A stretch of 64,000 nucleotides of DNA, taken from contig CBDHFH010000008.1 of assembly GCA_965262455.1 (NCBI GenBank), positions 682,001-746,000 on the forward strand. Reading direction: 5' to 3'. Position 1 is the stretch's first letter. Each line of letters begins with the position of its first letter. Below the pieces are notes generated by a model. That model did not search any database, was not told the origin of the DNA, and saw nothing but the letters and a program-made list of their open reading frames with translations. This document shows positions 27,317 through 36,823 of this stretch, one piece after another. Both the position numbers and the translations under genes were made by a program. The DNA is from UBA1858 sp965262455. GTDB lineage: Bacteria > Pseudomonadota > Gammaproteobacteria > UBA4575.

Positions 27317-27754
27317 ATGAGAGACAAGGTTTTATTTGTATGCATTCATAACAGTGCTCGTAGCCAAATGGCAGCCGCACTTTTAAAAAAATATTGCGAC
27401 AATACGTTTCATGTAGAAAGCGCGGGACTAGAACCAGGCCTGTTAAATCCACTTGCGGTCAAAGCCATGCATCATATAGGTATCGACATTAGTAATAATA
27501 CAACTCAGTCAGTGTTTGATTTGTACAAACAAGGAGCAATATTTCACTATGTGATTTCTGTTTGCGAGAAAGAAGCCGCTGAAAAATGCCCAATTTTCCC
27601 AATGATCAAACAACATATACATTGGAGTTTCCCTGACCCATCAAAAGTTCTTGGTACTGACGATGAAAAGCTCATACAAGTGTCAGCAATTCGTGATCAG
27701 ATTGACGAAACGATTAAACGATGGTGTGAAGAAATATGCGCAGTAACCGTATGA
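27317..27754 (+). CDS. arsC: Arsenate reductase, thioredoxin-coupled LMW-phosphatase type
   Basis: 145 aa. Anion-binding loop FVCIHNSARSQ (C-x5-R) at residues 8-15, then SVCEKEAAEKCP carrying the two redox cysteines, and WSFPDPSKVLG with the catalytic Asp. It reduces arsenate to arsenite through a Cys relay. It follows arsI closely and is probably cotranscribed. No arsR or arsenite efflux gene (arsB/acr3) is present in the window, so how the arsenite leaves is not shown. Confidence 0.9.
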   Translation: MRDKVLFVCIHNSARSQMAAALLKKYCDNTFHVESAGLEPGLLNPLAVKAMHHIGIDISNNTTQSVFDLYKQGAIFHYVISVCEKEAAEKCPIFPMIKQHIHWSFPDPSKVLGTDDEKLIQVSAIRDQIDETIKRWCEEICAVTV

Positions 27755-28084
27755 CATCAATATAGGAATAATAGGATTGAAGTAAATAGCAGTCTTAATG
27801 TTATCAATGAGTTAAACAGGAAAGTTAAATTTAAATATAAAAATACTATAATTTTAATTAGATAATATATATAACTCATTGTTTTATATATATTTATTTT
27901 AATTTATTTTCTGTTTTATTTTGCCTTAATTTATCTGTCATTAGTTTAAGTTAGCTTCCAATATCTGACATTAATTAAATACATAAATAATTCATATTTT
28001 TTTAATCTATATTAAATTAAATAGTTACTTCGACTCTTATATACTTCAGTCATGATTTTTAATTCACAGCTAGGGAGAACATGC
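27755..28084. other. Very AT-rich intergenic region
   Basis: About 330 bp without a coding frame, with runs of TAT/AAT. Holds the promoter of the VPLPA-CTERM gene; nothing else recognised. Confidence 0.4.
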
Positions 28085-28753
28085 ATGAAACGGTTGGGAC
28101 TGTTAACGACGCTTCTTTTATCTATGTCGGCGGCAAATGCGGCTAGCATACTGCCAAATTTGACATATTTTTTGAATGATCATCCTGATGGCAATCTGAC
28201 GGACGTACTCAATGGAATCACTTATGGCCTCAGATTAGATGATCCGATTTTTTCCATGGCGGGTTCTGGAGGCGACGGCTCCAACGGTGCAAAAACATTC
28301 AGCACTACCCAGGAAACTGCCTCTGTCAGCCTATTTTGGGACAATATGGGTGACATGAATGACGCCAACGATATAGTAACTATTACTGGGCAATTATCGA
28401 GAAACTCAGACAATTCCATTTGGGATGTGACCTACACATTAACTGATATTACGTCAATGACAGATGGTTTTGCAGCAGCAACCGCCAGCGGCACATTATC
28501 TAATGGTGGTGATGTATTTACATTAACCGGAGAACAAAATACTTCTGGCTATGTATTCTTAGCATTAGGTGACGGCCATCGTCTCGATAACGATACTACT
28601 TCTGAAGTAGCGCGCGGATGGTTATTGCCTAACGGACCTACTGAAGATTGGCTAGTCACACTGACACCCGTTCCAGTGCCTGCGGCATTGCCATTATTAC
28701 TTTCTGGCGTACTTGGCATTTCATTGTTCTCAAGAAAGCGCAAGTCAATATAG
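28085..28753 (+). CDS. VPLPA/PEP-CTERM-type surface or secreted protein
   Basis: 222 aa from the ATG at 28085 (AGGGAG site before it); an earlier in-frame ATG is less likely. Signal peptide MKRLGLLTTLLLSMSAANAA, then a small Gly/Asp/Thr-rich beta domain, then the sorting tail VPVPAALPLLLSGVLG, hydrophobic helix and SRKRK. That tripartite tail is the VPLPA variant of PEP-CTERM, which is cut by an exosortase. No exosortase gene is in the window, though the ATPase at the left edge could belong to such a system. A strong terminator follows. Confidence 0.85.
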   Translation: MKRLGLLTTLLLSMSAANAASILPNLTYFLNDHPDGNLTDVLNGITYGLRLDDPIFSMAGSGGDGSNGAKTFSTTQETASVSLFWDNMGDMNDANDIVTITGQLSRNSDNSIWDVTYTLTDITSMTDGFAAATASGTLSNGGDVFTLTGEQNTSGYVFLALGDGHRLDNDTTSEVARGWLLPNGPTEDWLVTLTPVPVPAALPLLLSGVLGISLFSRKRKSI

Positions 28754-28785
28754 TAGTTAATACTAGATTCAATTTTTCAATACAG

Positions 28786-28816
28786 AGGCACAGCCAATGT
28801 TGGCTGTGCCTTTTTA
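28786..28816 (+). terminator. Terminator after the VPLPA-CTERM gene
   Basis: Stem AGGCACAGCCAA-TG-TTGGCTGTGCCT followed by TTTTTAATTT. Confidence 0.92.
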
Positions 28817-28871
28817 ATTTCTACACAAACATTTCAGCTTTGATAGTTAATCAATCCACTGTCAGAATGAC

Positions 28872-29618
28872 TTAATTGCTAACTTTTAAGCGGTGATAGT
28901 CATTCATGGTATCGACCCCTATCCCGGGATTTTGTTTACACGCTTCAATTGCTATTTCATCACCATGTTCAAGTGCACGTAATTGTTCTAGTTTTTCTAT
29001 TTTCTCCAGGGGAGACTGTGGCATTGCTATAAATTGTTTCAAATAGTCAATACGATATGAATAAATGCCGACATGTCTAAACACTTCAAATTCTTTAAGC
29101 ATTTTAACGTCGATGTTGCGAATAAATGGTAATGAACTGCGACTAAAATATAACGCTCTTCCATTTACATTTTTTGCAACTTTGACGATATTAGGGTCCT
29201 CGTATTCCTGAATGCTAAAAATACGATGACACAGTGTGCCGATAGACGCAGTATGATGCTGCATTAACAATTCAGCCACCTGCTTAATATTTGCAGCAGG
29301 CATTTGGGGCTCATCGCCTTGAAGGTTTACCACTACTTCTTCATTCGCCCATTGTTGTTGTATCACCGCCTCAGCAATACGATCCGTGCCTGACTGATGC
29401 TCACTGCTAGTCATACACACATCGGCATTAAATTTATGCGCGGCGTCAGCGATGCGCTCATCATCAGTGGCAATCAGCACAGATTGCGCATCACTTTCAC
29501 ATGCATTTTCATATACATGTTCAATAATAGGCTTATGTCGAAAAGTAAGTAGCGGTTTTCCAGGCAAGCGACTCGAGGCGTAACGCACTGGAATCACCAC
29601 ACGAAATGAACTAGCCAT
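28872..29618 (-). CDS. kdsB: CMP-Kdo synthetase KdsB
   Basis: 248 aa. Nucleotide-binding start VVIPVRYASSRLPGKPLL, then ATDDERI, NLQGDEPQMP and YFSRSSLPFIR, with GIYSYR. The enzyme (3-deoxy-manno-octulosonate cytidylyltransferase) activates Kdo with CTP for LPS core synthesis. Its first base overlaps the last base of ycaR, and it is the last gene of the lpxK/msbA operon. Confidence 0.96.
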   Translation of the reverse strand: MASSFRVVIPVRYASSRLPGKPLLTFRHKPIIEHVYENACESDAQSVLIATDDERIADAAHKFNADVCMTSSEHQSGTDRIAEAVIQQQWANEEVVVNLQGDEPQMPAANIKQVAELLMQHHTASIGTLCHRIFSIQEYEDPNIVKVAKNVNGRALYFSRSSLPFIRNIDVKMLKEFEVFRHVGIYSYRIDYLKQFIAMPQSPLEKIEKLEQLRALEHGDEIAIEACKQNPGIGVDTMNDYHRLKVSN

Positions 29619-29818
29619 TATTTTTTCTTTTTATAATACTCATACTCTTCTTCATTTATCTGACGAGCTTCTTCTTCAAGCATTACAGGGATATCATCAC
29701 GAATGGGATACGCAAGCTTGGCGGACGTTGAAATTAACTCTTGTTTATCTTCGTCATAAATAAGTGGACCTTTTGTAACAGGACAAGCCAAAATATCCAT
29801 TAATTTTTTATCCATCAC
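29618..29818 (-). CDS. ycaR: YcaR/Trm112-like small protein
   Basis: 66 aa, starts MDKKLMDILACPVTKGPL with the single ILACP motif of the Trm112p-like family (UPF0434), which sits between lpxK and kdsB in many gammaproteobacteria. The in-frame ATG one codon upstream may be used. Zinc-ribbon cysteines are reduced to one here, as is usual in YcaR. Confidence 0.9.
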   Translation of the reverse strand: MMDKKLMDILACPVTKGPLIYDEDKQELISTSAKLAYPIRDDIPVMLEEEARQINEEEYEYYKKKK

Positions 29819-29847
29819 TTAATCCTCGGGATTGATTGTCTTTATAT

Positions 29848-30825
29848 TCATTTTAAACATGCGAGCAGGCGTGTAATAAAGTCTTTTGGTAGCTCTGCAT
29901 TGACTGGTACATACCATGTATTCGATAAATTAAATTGCTTACATTTTACTGCATCTTTCTCTGTCATAAAGACAGGATCATCATCATTAAAAGTAATATT
30001 TTCTTTATTTAGCATCGCATGGTCTGCATATTCATGTTCAATTACATCTAACCCATGCTGTTTTAGCGCATTGAAAAAACGATGTGGATTGGCAATCGCA
30101 GCCACAGCATGCACTCTTTTACCCTGCCACTGATTGAGCGGACATATTTCATCATCTAGCAAACTAACAGCACTGTCTATAAGTAACTGCATACAATCAT
30201 TACTAATTTTAGGGATTAGTTGTCCCGTTGCAACGATAAAATCTGCATGCTGAATACGCTTAACATTCTCTCTTAAGGGTCCAGCTGGTAACAGGTGCTT
30301 ATTGCCAAATACTCTTTCTCCGTCCACCATGACGATTTCAACCTCATGTTTAAATCGATAATCTTGTAAGCCGTCGTCGCAAATCACAAGATCGCACTGA
30401 TGATCTTCAATCAGAGATGCTATGACAGATAGACGATTACTGCCCACCATTACTGGGACTTTAGTTCTTTGATAAATGAGTAACGGTTCATCTCCTACAT
30501 CTTCCACCGTATGTGATTGAGTGACTAATAACGTATCACTAGATTGTCGCTTGTAACCTCTGCTTGCAACTCCCACACGATAGCCCTGCAAGTGTAATTC
30601 ACTTGCAAGTGCGATAACCATAGGTGTTTTACCTGTACCACCAACCGTTATATTGCCAACTACAATGACAGGTTTGTTAAATAGTATTTGCTGTGATGTC
30701 TGTTGTCGCTTTCTTAATGATGAAATGATCGCAAATACACCAGATAAAGGGGTAAGCAAATAAGCAAGCCAATTTCCTCCATACCACATTGAATTTACAT
30801 AGTGCTGTGTAAATTGTTTTGCCAT
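29848..30825 (-). CDS. lpxK: Tetraacyldisaccharide 4'-kinase LpxK
   Basis: 325 aa. Membrane-anchoring N-terminus (LAYLLTPLSGVFAIISSL), Walker A NITVGGTGKTPMV, then VICDDGLQDYRF and VPVMVGSNR. LpxK phosphorylates the lipid A disaccharide at 4' on the inner face of the inner membrane. Located 14 bp after msbA in the LPS operon. Confidence 0.96.
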   Translation of the reverse strand: MAKQFTQHYVNSMWYGGNWLAYLLTPLSGVFAIISSLRKRQQTSQQILFNKPVIVVGNITVGGTGKTPMVIALASELHLQGYRVGVASRGYKRQSSDTLLVTQSHTVEDVGDEPLLIYQRTKVPVMVGSNRLSVIASLIEDHQCDLVICDDGLQDYRFKHEVEIVMVDGERVFGNKHLLPAGPLRENVKRIQHADFIVATGQLIPKISNDCMQLLIDSAVSLLDDEICPLNQWQGKRVHAVAAIANPHRFFNALKQHGLDVIEHEYADHAMLNKENITFNDDDPVFMTEKDAVKCKQFNLSNTWYVPVNAELPKDFITRLLACLK

Positions 30826-30839
30826 GGTCTTGAATAAAA

Positions 30840-32609
30840 CTAGTTGGGTTTGAATTGACGCTGGTAGAGACTGGTATATGCACCATCTTTACTGATCAGT
30901 TCTGAGTGAGAACCTGATTCAATGATTCTGCCTTTATCTAATACATATATTCTGTCTGCACTTTCAATCGTAGATAATCGATGCGCAATGACAAATGTGG
31001 TGCGGTTTTTTCTTAATTCATTAATTGCTTCTTTTATATGATATTCAGATTCAGAGTCCAATGATGATGTTGCCTCATCAAGAATTAAAATGGGCGCATC
31101 TTTTAATAACGCACGTGCAATGGCAATGCGCTGACGCTGCCCTCCAGACAATAAAACCCCTTTATCGCCTACAATTGTCTCATATTGATTGGGAAGTTTA
31201 TCGATGAATTCTGTCAAGTGCGCTTGTTGAGCCGCATGGATAATTTGTTGTCTTGATTTATCTGGCATTGCATAAGCAATATTATTAACAATAGTATCAT
31301 TGAATAAAACCACATCCTGACTCACCATGGATATATTGCTACGCAGACTTTTTAATTCAATATCGTTAATCGAATGATTATCAATTAAAATGTCACCCGC
31401 TGACACTTCATAAAAGCGTGGAATTAATTTAACTAAAGTCGACTTGCCGCTCCCTGACTTACCGACAAAAGCAATCATTTCATTTTGATGAGCCTGCAAG
31501 GTAATATCACTCAGAACTATGCCAGGCTTTGACTCATATGAGAAACTCACATTGTTAAATTCAACTTTCCCTTTGCAGTCAGATAAAACGACATGTCCAG
31601 AATTATTCTGTGTGGGTTGATCAATAAGTTTAAAGACACTTTCACATGCGGCGATACCCGCTTGCAGTATTTGATTAATGGTTGTGAGTTTGCGCGCGGA
31701 ATTTAACATCCCCATCACGGCCGTTACAAAACTGGCAAACGCACCGGCCGTCAAATCACCTTTCACTGACGGCAAAAATGCCACATAAATAACCACGGCA
31801 AATGCGATACCCACAATCATCTGCACCAAAGGCGTATTGACAGCTTTGACCGCTATAAACTTTGTTTGGTTACGTCGATTCTTTTCATTAATTGCTTCAA
31901 AACGCTCAATTTCTTCTTTTTCTGCAGTAAATAACTTAACTAAAGACTGTGCACTGATCGATTCTTCTATTCTGGACGCAATACTTCCTGTTGATGTTTG
32001 AATTCTGTGACTTAACTTTCTAAATTTTACGGTGGCGTACTTAATTACCAAATACACCAACGGTGCAGAAATAAATAGAACGCATGTTAACTTCCAGCTC
32101 AAGTAAAGCATGAGGCCAATCAGGAAGATGACAGTTAACGAGTCACGGACAATAATAGGAATACTTTTTGATCCAGCCCAAGATACTCGCTCAACATCAA
32201 AAGTGAATTTTGAAAGTAGTTTACCTAGCGTTGAAGCATCATAATAAGAAGATGGAAGATACATTAAACTTTCATGCATTTCAGTCCGTAGCTCCTTCAC
32301 CATGCTTTGCCCAATGCTACCTATGTAATACAAGCCCAGAAAACTACCAATACTTCTAATAATAAAAATAAAGCCTATGGTGAGTGGAATCCATAAAAAC
32401 TGTCGCGTGCTCTCAGCGACAAAGGCTTCATCAATAATCGGAGCTAGTAGTAAAGTAAAGGCTAATTGACTCGCCGCAACGACTGCCAAACCAATCACCG
32501 CAATCAGCAGCATCAGTTTGTAGTTCTTGAGATATTTTAAGAGACGAAGGTAGATAGACAAGCCAGACGTGACATGATCAGCATTATTGTTTGACGTCTT
32601 CTTGCTCAC
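30840..32609 (-). CDS. msbA: Lipid A/LPS flippase MsbA
   Basis: 589 aa: six-helix transmembrane half (about 30-320) and an ABC ATPase half (about 350-589) with Walker A VGKSGSGKSTL, signature LLSGGQRQRIAIARALL, Walker B ILILDEATSSLD and the His switch VIAHRLST. It moves core-lipid A across the inner membrane. Its start overlaps the end of exbD by 26 bp, implying translational coupling. Confidence 0.96.
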   Translation of the reverse strand: MSKKTSNNNADHVTSGLSIYLRLLKYLKNYKLMLLIAVIGLAVVAASQLAFTLLLAPIIDEAFVAESTRQFLWIPLTIGFIFIIRSIGSFLGLYYIGSIGQSMVKELRTEMHESLMYLPSSYYDASTLGKLLSKFTFDVERVSWAGSKSIPIIVRDSLTVIFLIGLMLYLSWKLTCVLFISAPLVYLVIKYATVKFRKLSHRIQTSTGSIASRIEESISAQSLVKLFTAEKEEIERFEAINEKNRRNQTKFIAVKAVNTPLVQMIVGIAFAVVIYVAFLPSVKGDLTAGAFASFVTAVMGMLNSARKLTTINQILQAGIAACESVFKLIDQPTQNNSGHVVLSDCKGKVEFNNVSFSYESKPGIVLSDITLQAHQNEMIAFVGKSGSGKSTLVKLIPRFYEVSAGDILIDNHSINDIELKSLRSNISMVSQDVVLFNDTIVNNIAYAMPDKSRQQIIHAAQQAHLTEFIDKLPNQYETIVGDKGVLLSGGQRQRIAIARALLKDAPILILDEATSSLDSESEYHIKEAINELRKNRTTFVIAHRLSTIESADRIYVLDKGRIIESGSHSELISKDGAYTSLYQRQFKPN

Positions 32610-33012
32610 TTGATGTTGCTATAAATATTTTACTTAGACCAATTTTACCGGCAGCGTCCATCACCGATACTACATATTGATGAGGGGTGCTGGCATCCGC
32701 ACGTATTGTGATTCTATCTAATTCGTATTGTTTTGATAATTTACTCAATGCCGTCTCAAGTGTACGCGACTGGCCATCGAGTAAGCTTTTACCATCCATG
32801 TAATATTGACCATTACGGTCGATAACAACCTCTAAGCTCTTTTTCTCTTCAGATTGTACCGCATTACTGGCTTTAGGTAAGTCAATCTTTAAACTTGCAT
32901 CATTATCGAAGGTGGTTGTTACCATAAAAAAGATCAGCAATAAAAACACCACATCAATAAGTGGGGTGATGCTGACATCCGTTTTATCTTCTTCGTCTAG
33001 ATTGAATTTCAT
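32584..33012 (-). CDS. exbD: Biopolymer transport protein ExbD
   Basis: 142 aa. Single N-terminal membrane helix ITPLIDVVFLLLIFFMV with the essential Asp, then a periplasmic domain ending IFIATSSEQEDVKQ. With ExbB it forms a proton-driven motor, classically for TonB. No tonB gene follows here; this exbB-exbD-msbA-lpxK order is common in gammaproteobacteria. Confidence 0.93.
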   Translation of the reverse strand: MKFNLDEEDKTDVSITPLIDVVFLLLIFFMVTTTFDNDASLKIDLPKASNAVQSEEKKSLEVVIDRNGQYYMDGKSLLDGQSRTLETALSKLSKQYELDRITIRADASTPHQYVVSVMDAAGKIGLSKIFIATSSEQEDVKQ

Positions 33013-33032
33013 TACAGCACTGGACCTTCAAG

Positions 33033-33683
33033 CTACTTGCGTGTCTTTTTAGCAGTCTTTCTATCAGCATGTTCCGGCATTCTGGAACCTTGCATGACTT
33101 CAACGAGTTTAATCGCCTCACCTTCCATGTCCACTACTAATCCGTCCACTTTACGCCTGAAGTAACGCACGAAAAAGATGGCTGGAATCGCGACAGAGAT
33201 GCCTGCCGCTGTCGTGATTAAAGCCTTGGAAATTCCATTGGCAAGCTCTCCGGGATCACCCACACCAACACTGGTAATAACAGCAAACACCTGAATCATA
33301 CCAACAACAGTGCCTAACAAGCCTAATAAGGGAGAAATGGCAGCAATAGTGCCAAGTGTTGTAAGAAATAACTGTAATTCATACGCGGTATGACGACCTG
33401 TCTCTTCAATGCTTTCGCGCATGACGTCACGCGAGCTGGTGCGGTTCATTAAACCTGCCGCCAGGATGCGACCCAAAGGAGAACTATCACGTATGGCAAC
33501 AACTGTCTTGTCGTCGAGTTGATTATTTTGATCAAGCTTCCATACTTTTGCGACTAGATTATCGGGTGCAACGCGCTTCTTCTGTAAACTCCAAAATCGT
33601 TCTAGCACAATGGCTAGCGCAACGACAGAACAACCCAAGATTGGCAACATTAGCCAACCACCTGATTTGATTATCTCAAACAC
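33033..33683 (-). CDS. exbB: MotA/TolQ/ExbB proton channel protein
   Basis: 216 aa if started at the GTG at 33683 (opening VFEIIKSGGWLMLPIL, an AAGGAAT upstream). The longer frame to 33740 overlaps comEC by 43 bp and adds a non-family N-terminus, so I reject it. Three membrane segments, with LGLLGTVVGMIQVF and ALITTAAGISVAIPAIFF as the channel signature. Partner of ExbD, 20 bp downstream. Confidence 0.93.
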   Translation of the reverse strand: MFEIIKSGGWLMLPILGCSVVALAIVLERFWSLQKKRVAPDNLVAKVWKLDQNNQLDDKTVVAIRDSSPLGRILAAGLMNRTSSRDVMRESIEETGRHTAYELQLFLTTLGTIAAISPLLGLLGTVVGMIQVFAVITSVGVGDPGELANGISKALITTAAGISVAIPAIFFVRYFRRKVDGLVVDMEGEAIKLVEVMQGSRMPEHADRKTAKKTRK

Positions 33684-33697
33684 TGTGCAGATATTCC

Positions 33698-36031
33698 TTA
33701 TTCTATTGGATCTGTTAACTCTTCCTCTGTGGAATGCCAATAGCGTTTATTCTTTAGTCTATGTCCTGTTTGCATTTGAATTCCCTTTTCAATGTCAAAC
33801 AAAAACGTAACCGCTCCATGGTGTATGGTATCCACAATTTGCGTTCCACGATCTTGGTAACGCTGGCTAATAGTAGCATGAGGAAAGCCGTATCTGTTCA
33901 TGTAACCCGCTGAAAAAACGACAGTTTGAGGATGAACACGGTCAACAAACCGATAACTCGATGATGACCGGCTGCCGTGGTGCGGAGCAGTGATCAAATC
34001 GCTGGCTAATTTATCGCCATATTGCTCAACCAGCCACTCTTCAGCTAATTTTTCGATATCACCCGTGAGTAGAATTGTGCCTGCTGGGTGAGAAATTTGA
34101 AGTACACATGATCGGTTATTATCGTTCGACTGCCATTTATCCGGCGGATGAAGCATATGAAAAGTAACATTCCCTGACTGCCACTGATCACCAGCTCGAC
34201 ATATAGTGACGTGACGTGCAGAGTATAGACTTGGCTCGTTACTCACAACTAATGTCTCCACTTCAGTATTTTCCAATAACCAGTGCATGCCACCAGCGTG
34301 GTCATTATCGTTATGACTTACAATTGCCATATCGACCGTTTGTATATTGCGCCATTCAAGATAGGGCTGAATAACAATTCGACCAGTATTCAATCCCGAG
34401 CGTGAGCGCATGCCCGCGTCGTACAATAGCGTGTAGTGAGGTAATTCAATAACAACTGCCAATCCTTGGCCAACATCAAGTGTGGTCATTCGCAACTGAC
34501 CGCCTTTAAGTGAAGGCTCTTTAAGAGCAAACATGGCGAGCAGCAACATCCAGGCAAGATATTTTGCCGGAAAACCTTTTGCTTGCACTAAAATATATAA
34601 ACCGGCCTCGAAACAAATAACACCGACTAATGTTGGTTTAAATTGCCATGCGGCATATTCAGTGGAGGCAAATCCTTCTAATCCCCACCACAGTCCAGCC
34701 AATAGCATATCAATCAGATTCAACAACCACTCAATATTCTCAATACCCAACAAAAATATACTCTGTGCAAATAATAGTAACGGCAACACAATAAAACTGA
34801 CATAAGGAATGGCAAGCAAATTAACTAGCGGTGAAATAATTGAGGCTTCAGAGAAGATCAACAAGCTAATTGGAAATAACGCGACACCTAGATAACATTG
34901 AATTAAACCAATACGTATTAGTTTACTGGTGAATTTTTTTGATCCCAGTGACTTGGTCGCATTGAGTGCTATAAATATAAATAACACTGCTAAGAACGAC
35001 ATCCAAAACCCAGCAGTTAATACCGCCAGTGGATTGATAATTAATACTAATAAAAGTGCACTTGAATAGACCGATAAACTAAACATTGGCCTGCGCAAAA
35101 GTATTGCAGACAATGCAAGTGCAACCATTATCAGAGCACGTTGTGTGGGCAAGGTAAACCCAGCCAAATAGGCATAAAATAAAGTTGCGAATATAGCCGC
35201 AACTGCTGCCACAGTTCTCGCAGGTATGACATTACATAATGTCGCACTCATGCAATATATTTTTTGTATAACAAGAAAAACAATAAAAGCCACTGCACTT
35301 AAATGTAATCCAGAAATTGCTAATAAGTGCGCCGTGCCTGTTTTACGTAAAATATTCCAATGTTGGTCAGTTATATTTTCTCTGTATGCAAATGTCAGTG
35401 CTTGCATAAATGCCGCGTTGTCATAATTTGCACTCTTATGTAAGAAATTGTTTATCCAGCTTTCACGTAGATGAGATAATTTTCTTACCTCAATTTCTGC
35501 TAACTGACACGTTCCTTGTCGTACATACCCTCGAGCCGTAATGCCTTGTAAAAAAAGAGTCTTTTCATAATCCCATGCACCCGGATTCGAAAATCCCCAC
35601 GGTTTTTTCAGCTTGACAGTCAGATGACATAGTTGCCCTTTCCTTAATTGATATTTTGGCTGATACCAGCTGAGTAAAACCTTTTTTGCAACTAAGGCAT
35701 CCGATGATTCAAGTGAAGGTGTTAATAATTTAAAAATAAATTGACTGTATTCTTGCGTGTAAGTCTTCAACTCGACGATATGACCTTTAACGTTTACCTC
35801 ATTACCAACAATGTCAGATGAAATTTGTGGATTTAAAGAGTGATAGGCAAACAAATGAGTCCACGAAAATCCTAACAGAATGATTAAAGCAAATAGCGTT
35901 TGAGGAATCTTTAACCAAAACAGCACCAAAATAGGGAACAGAAATAAATAACTGAGCGAAGGTAGTTCACGACAAGTCTGGAATAGCAACACGCCTAGCA
36001 AAAATGACAATGCCAGCTTAATCATGATCAT
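33698..36031 (-). CDS. comEC: DNA uptake channel ComEC/Rec2
   Basis: 777 aa. N-terminal DUF4131-like part, then the Competence domain with GTAHLLAISGLHLSAVAF and many membrane helices (about 230-500). A C-terminal metallo-beta-lactamase domain carries VSHNDNDHAGGMHWLL, LLTGDIE and APHHGSRSS. ComEC forms the inner-membrane channel for single-stranded DNA in natural transformation. Full length, so competence is plausible; no other com genes are in the window. Confidence 0.95.
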   Translation of the reverse strand: MIMIKLALSFLLGVLLFQTCRELPSLSYLFLFPILVLFWLKIPQTLFALIILLGFSWTHLFAYHSLNPQISSDIVGNEVNVKGHIVELKTYTQEYSQFIFKLLTPSLESSDALVAKKVLLSWYQPKYQLRKGQLCHLTVKLKKPWGFSNPGAWDYEKTLFLQGITARGYVRQGTCQLAEIEVRKLSHLRESWINNFLHKSANYDNAAFMQALTFAYRENITDQHWNILRKTGTAHLLAISGLHLSAVAFIVFLVIQKIYCMSATLCNVIPARTVAAVAAIFATLFYAYLAGFTLPTQRALIMVALALSAILLRRPMFSLSVYSSALLLVLIINPLAVLTAGFWMSFLAVLFIFIALNATKSLGSKKFTSKLIRIGLIQCYLGVALFPISLLIFSEASIISPLVNLLAIPYVSFIVLPLLLFAQSIFLLGIENIEWLLNLIDMLLAGLWWGLEGFASTEYAAWQFKPTLVGVICFEAGLYILVQAKGFPAKYLAWMLLLAMFALKEPSLKGGQLRMTTLDVGQGLAVVIELPHYTLLYDAGMRSRSGLNTGRIVIQPYLEWRNIQTVDMAIVSHNDNDHAGGMHWLLENTEVETLVVSNEPSLYSARHVTICRAGDQWQSGNVTFHMLHPPDKWQSNDNNRSCVLQISHPAGTILLTGDIEKLAEEWLVEQYGDKLASDLITAPHHGSRSSSSYRFVDRVHPQTVVFSAGYMNRYGFPHATISQRYQDRGTQIVDTIHHGAVTFLFDIEKGIQMQTGHRLKNKRYWHSTEEELTDPIE

Positions 36032-36064
36032 GCGATAATATTAGTAATCTAGTTACCTAGTTAT

Positions 36065-36619
36065 TTGTTTAGATACATGCCAAGAAAACTACTTAAAAAA
36101 TGGTTTCCCAATTTAGATGCGATGCGACATAGTCAGTCGCTAGAGATGTTTGGCCATGCAGGTCGCGAACCCAATCTCTGGCACTTGAACCGTCGATCAG
36201 TTTCACGAGGGATTGCAGTCGGGTTATTTTGTGCATTTATTCCTATCCCAGGGCAGATGTTACTAGCCGCGGCAATAGCAATTATCGTGCGTGCAAATAT
36301 CCCTCTCTCTGTTATTTTTGTTTGGGTATCAAATCCAATCACAATGCCCGCCTTATTTTTTACCGCATATAAATTTGGCGCCATCTTGCTGGGAGTTGAA
36401 TTACAACCTTTTGAATTTGAATTTAGCCTGAATTGGTTATTTACTGAATTACAAGATCGTTGGCAACCATTCCTGGTCGGATGTCTCTGTAGTGGCGCAC
36501 TGGTGAGCGCAATCGCTTATGTCATTGTGCAACTTTATTGGCGCAGTTATGTGTCCAATGTATGGCAAAAAAGGAAGTTCTCCAAACGAGTAAAGAAAGT
36601 CAGTTCGCGCCAAAACTGA
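36065..36619 (+). CDS. DUF2062 membrane protein
   Basis: 184 aa. Typical DUF2062 features: HLNRRSVSRGIAVGLFCAFIP, PGQMLLAAAIAIIVRANIP, WVSNPITMPALFF, and a last membrane helix near residues 140-160. Function unknown; often next to comEC in gammaproteobacteria, as here (divergent, about 35 bp between starts). Basic tail. Confidence 0.9.
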   Translation: MFRYMPRKLLKKWFPNLDAMRHSQSLEMFGHAGREPNLWHLNRRSVSRGIAVGLFCAFIPIPGQMLLAAAIAIIVRANIPLSVIFVWVSNPITMPALFFTAYKFGAILLGVELQPFEFEFSLNWLFTELQDRWQPFLVGCLCSGALVSAIAYVIVQLYWRSYVSNVWQKRKFSKRVKKVSSRQN

Positions 36620-36823
36620 CAGAATATTTTCTGAACTGCATCACAAAATACTTAAATACTTATCACACCTCTTAGAGGTGGATCTTAATTTGTGTGTATA
36701 TTCTATTTTCACACGCCATTCTCGCGTTAAGTTACGCCAACTCAAAAATTTTCATGAGCTATTAAGTTGGTGCTCAAGCATCAGAATTATTTGCTTGAAA
36801 TTTAATTTCACATCGTTCGCATT

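Noticed and set aside
33684..33740. N-terminal extension of exbB
   Set aside because: Would overlap comEC by 43 bp and adds residues absent from the family. A GTG with AAGGAAT upstream fits the usual start.
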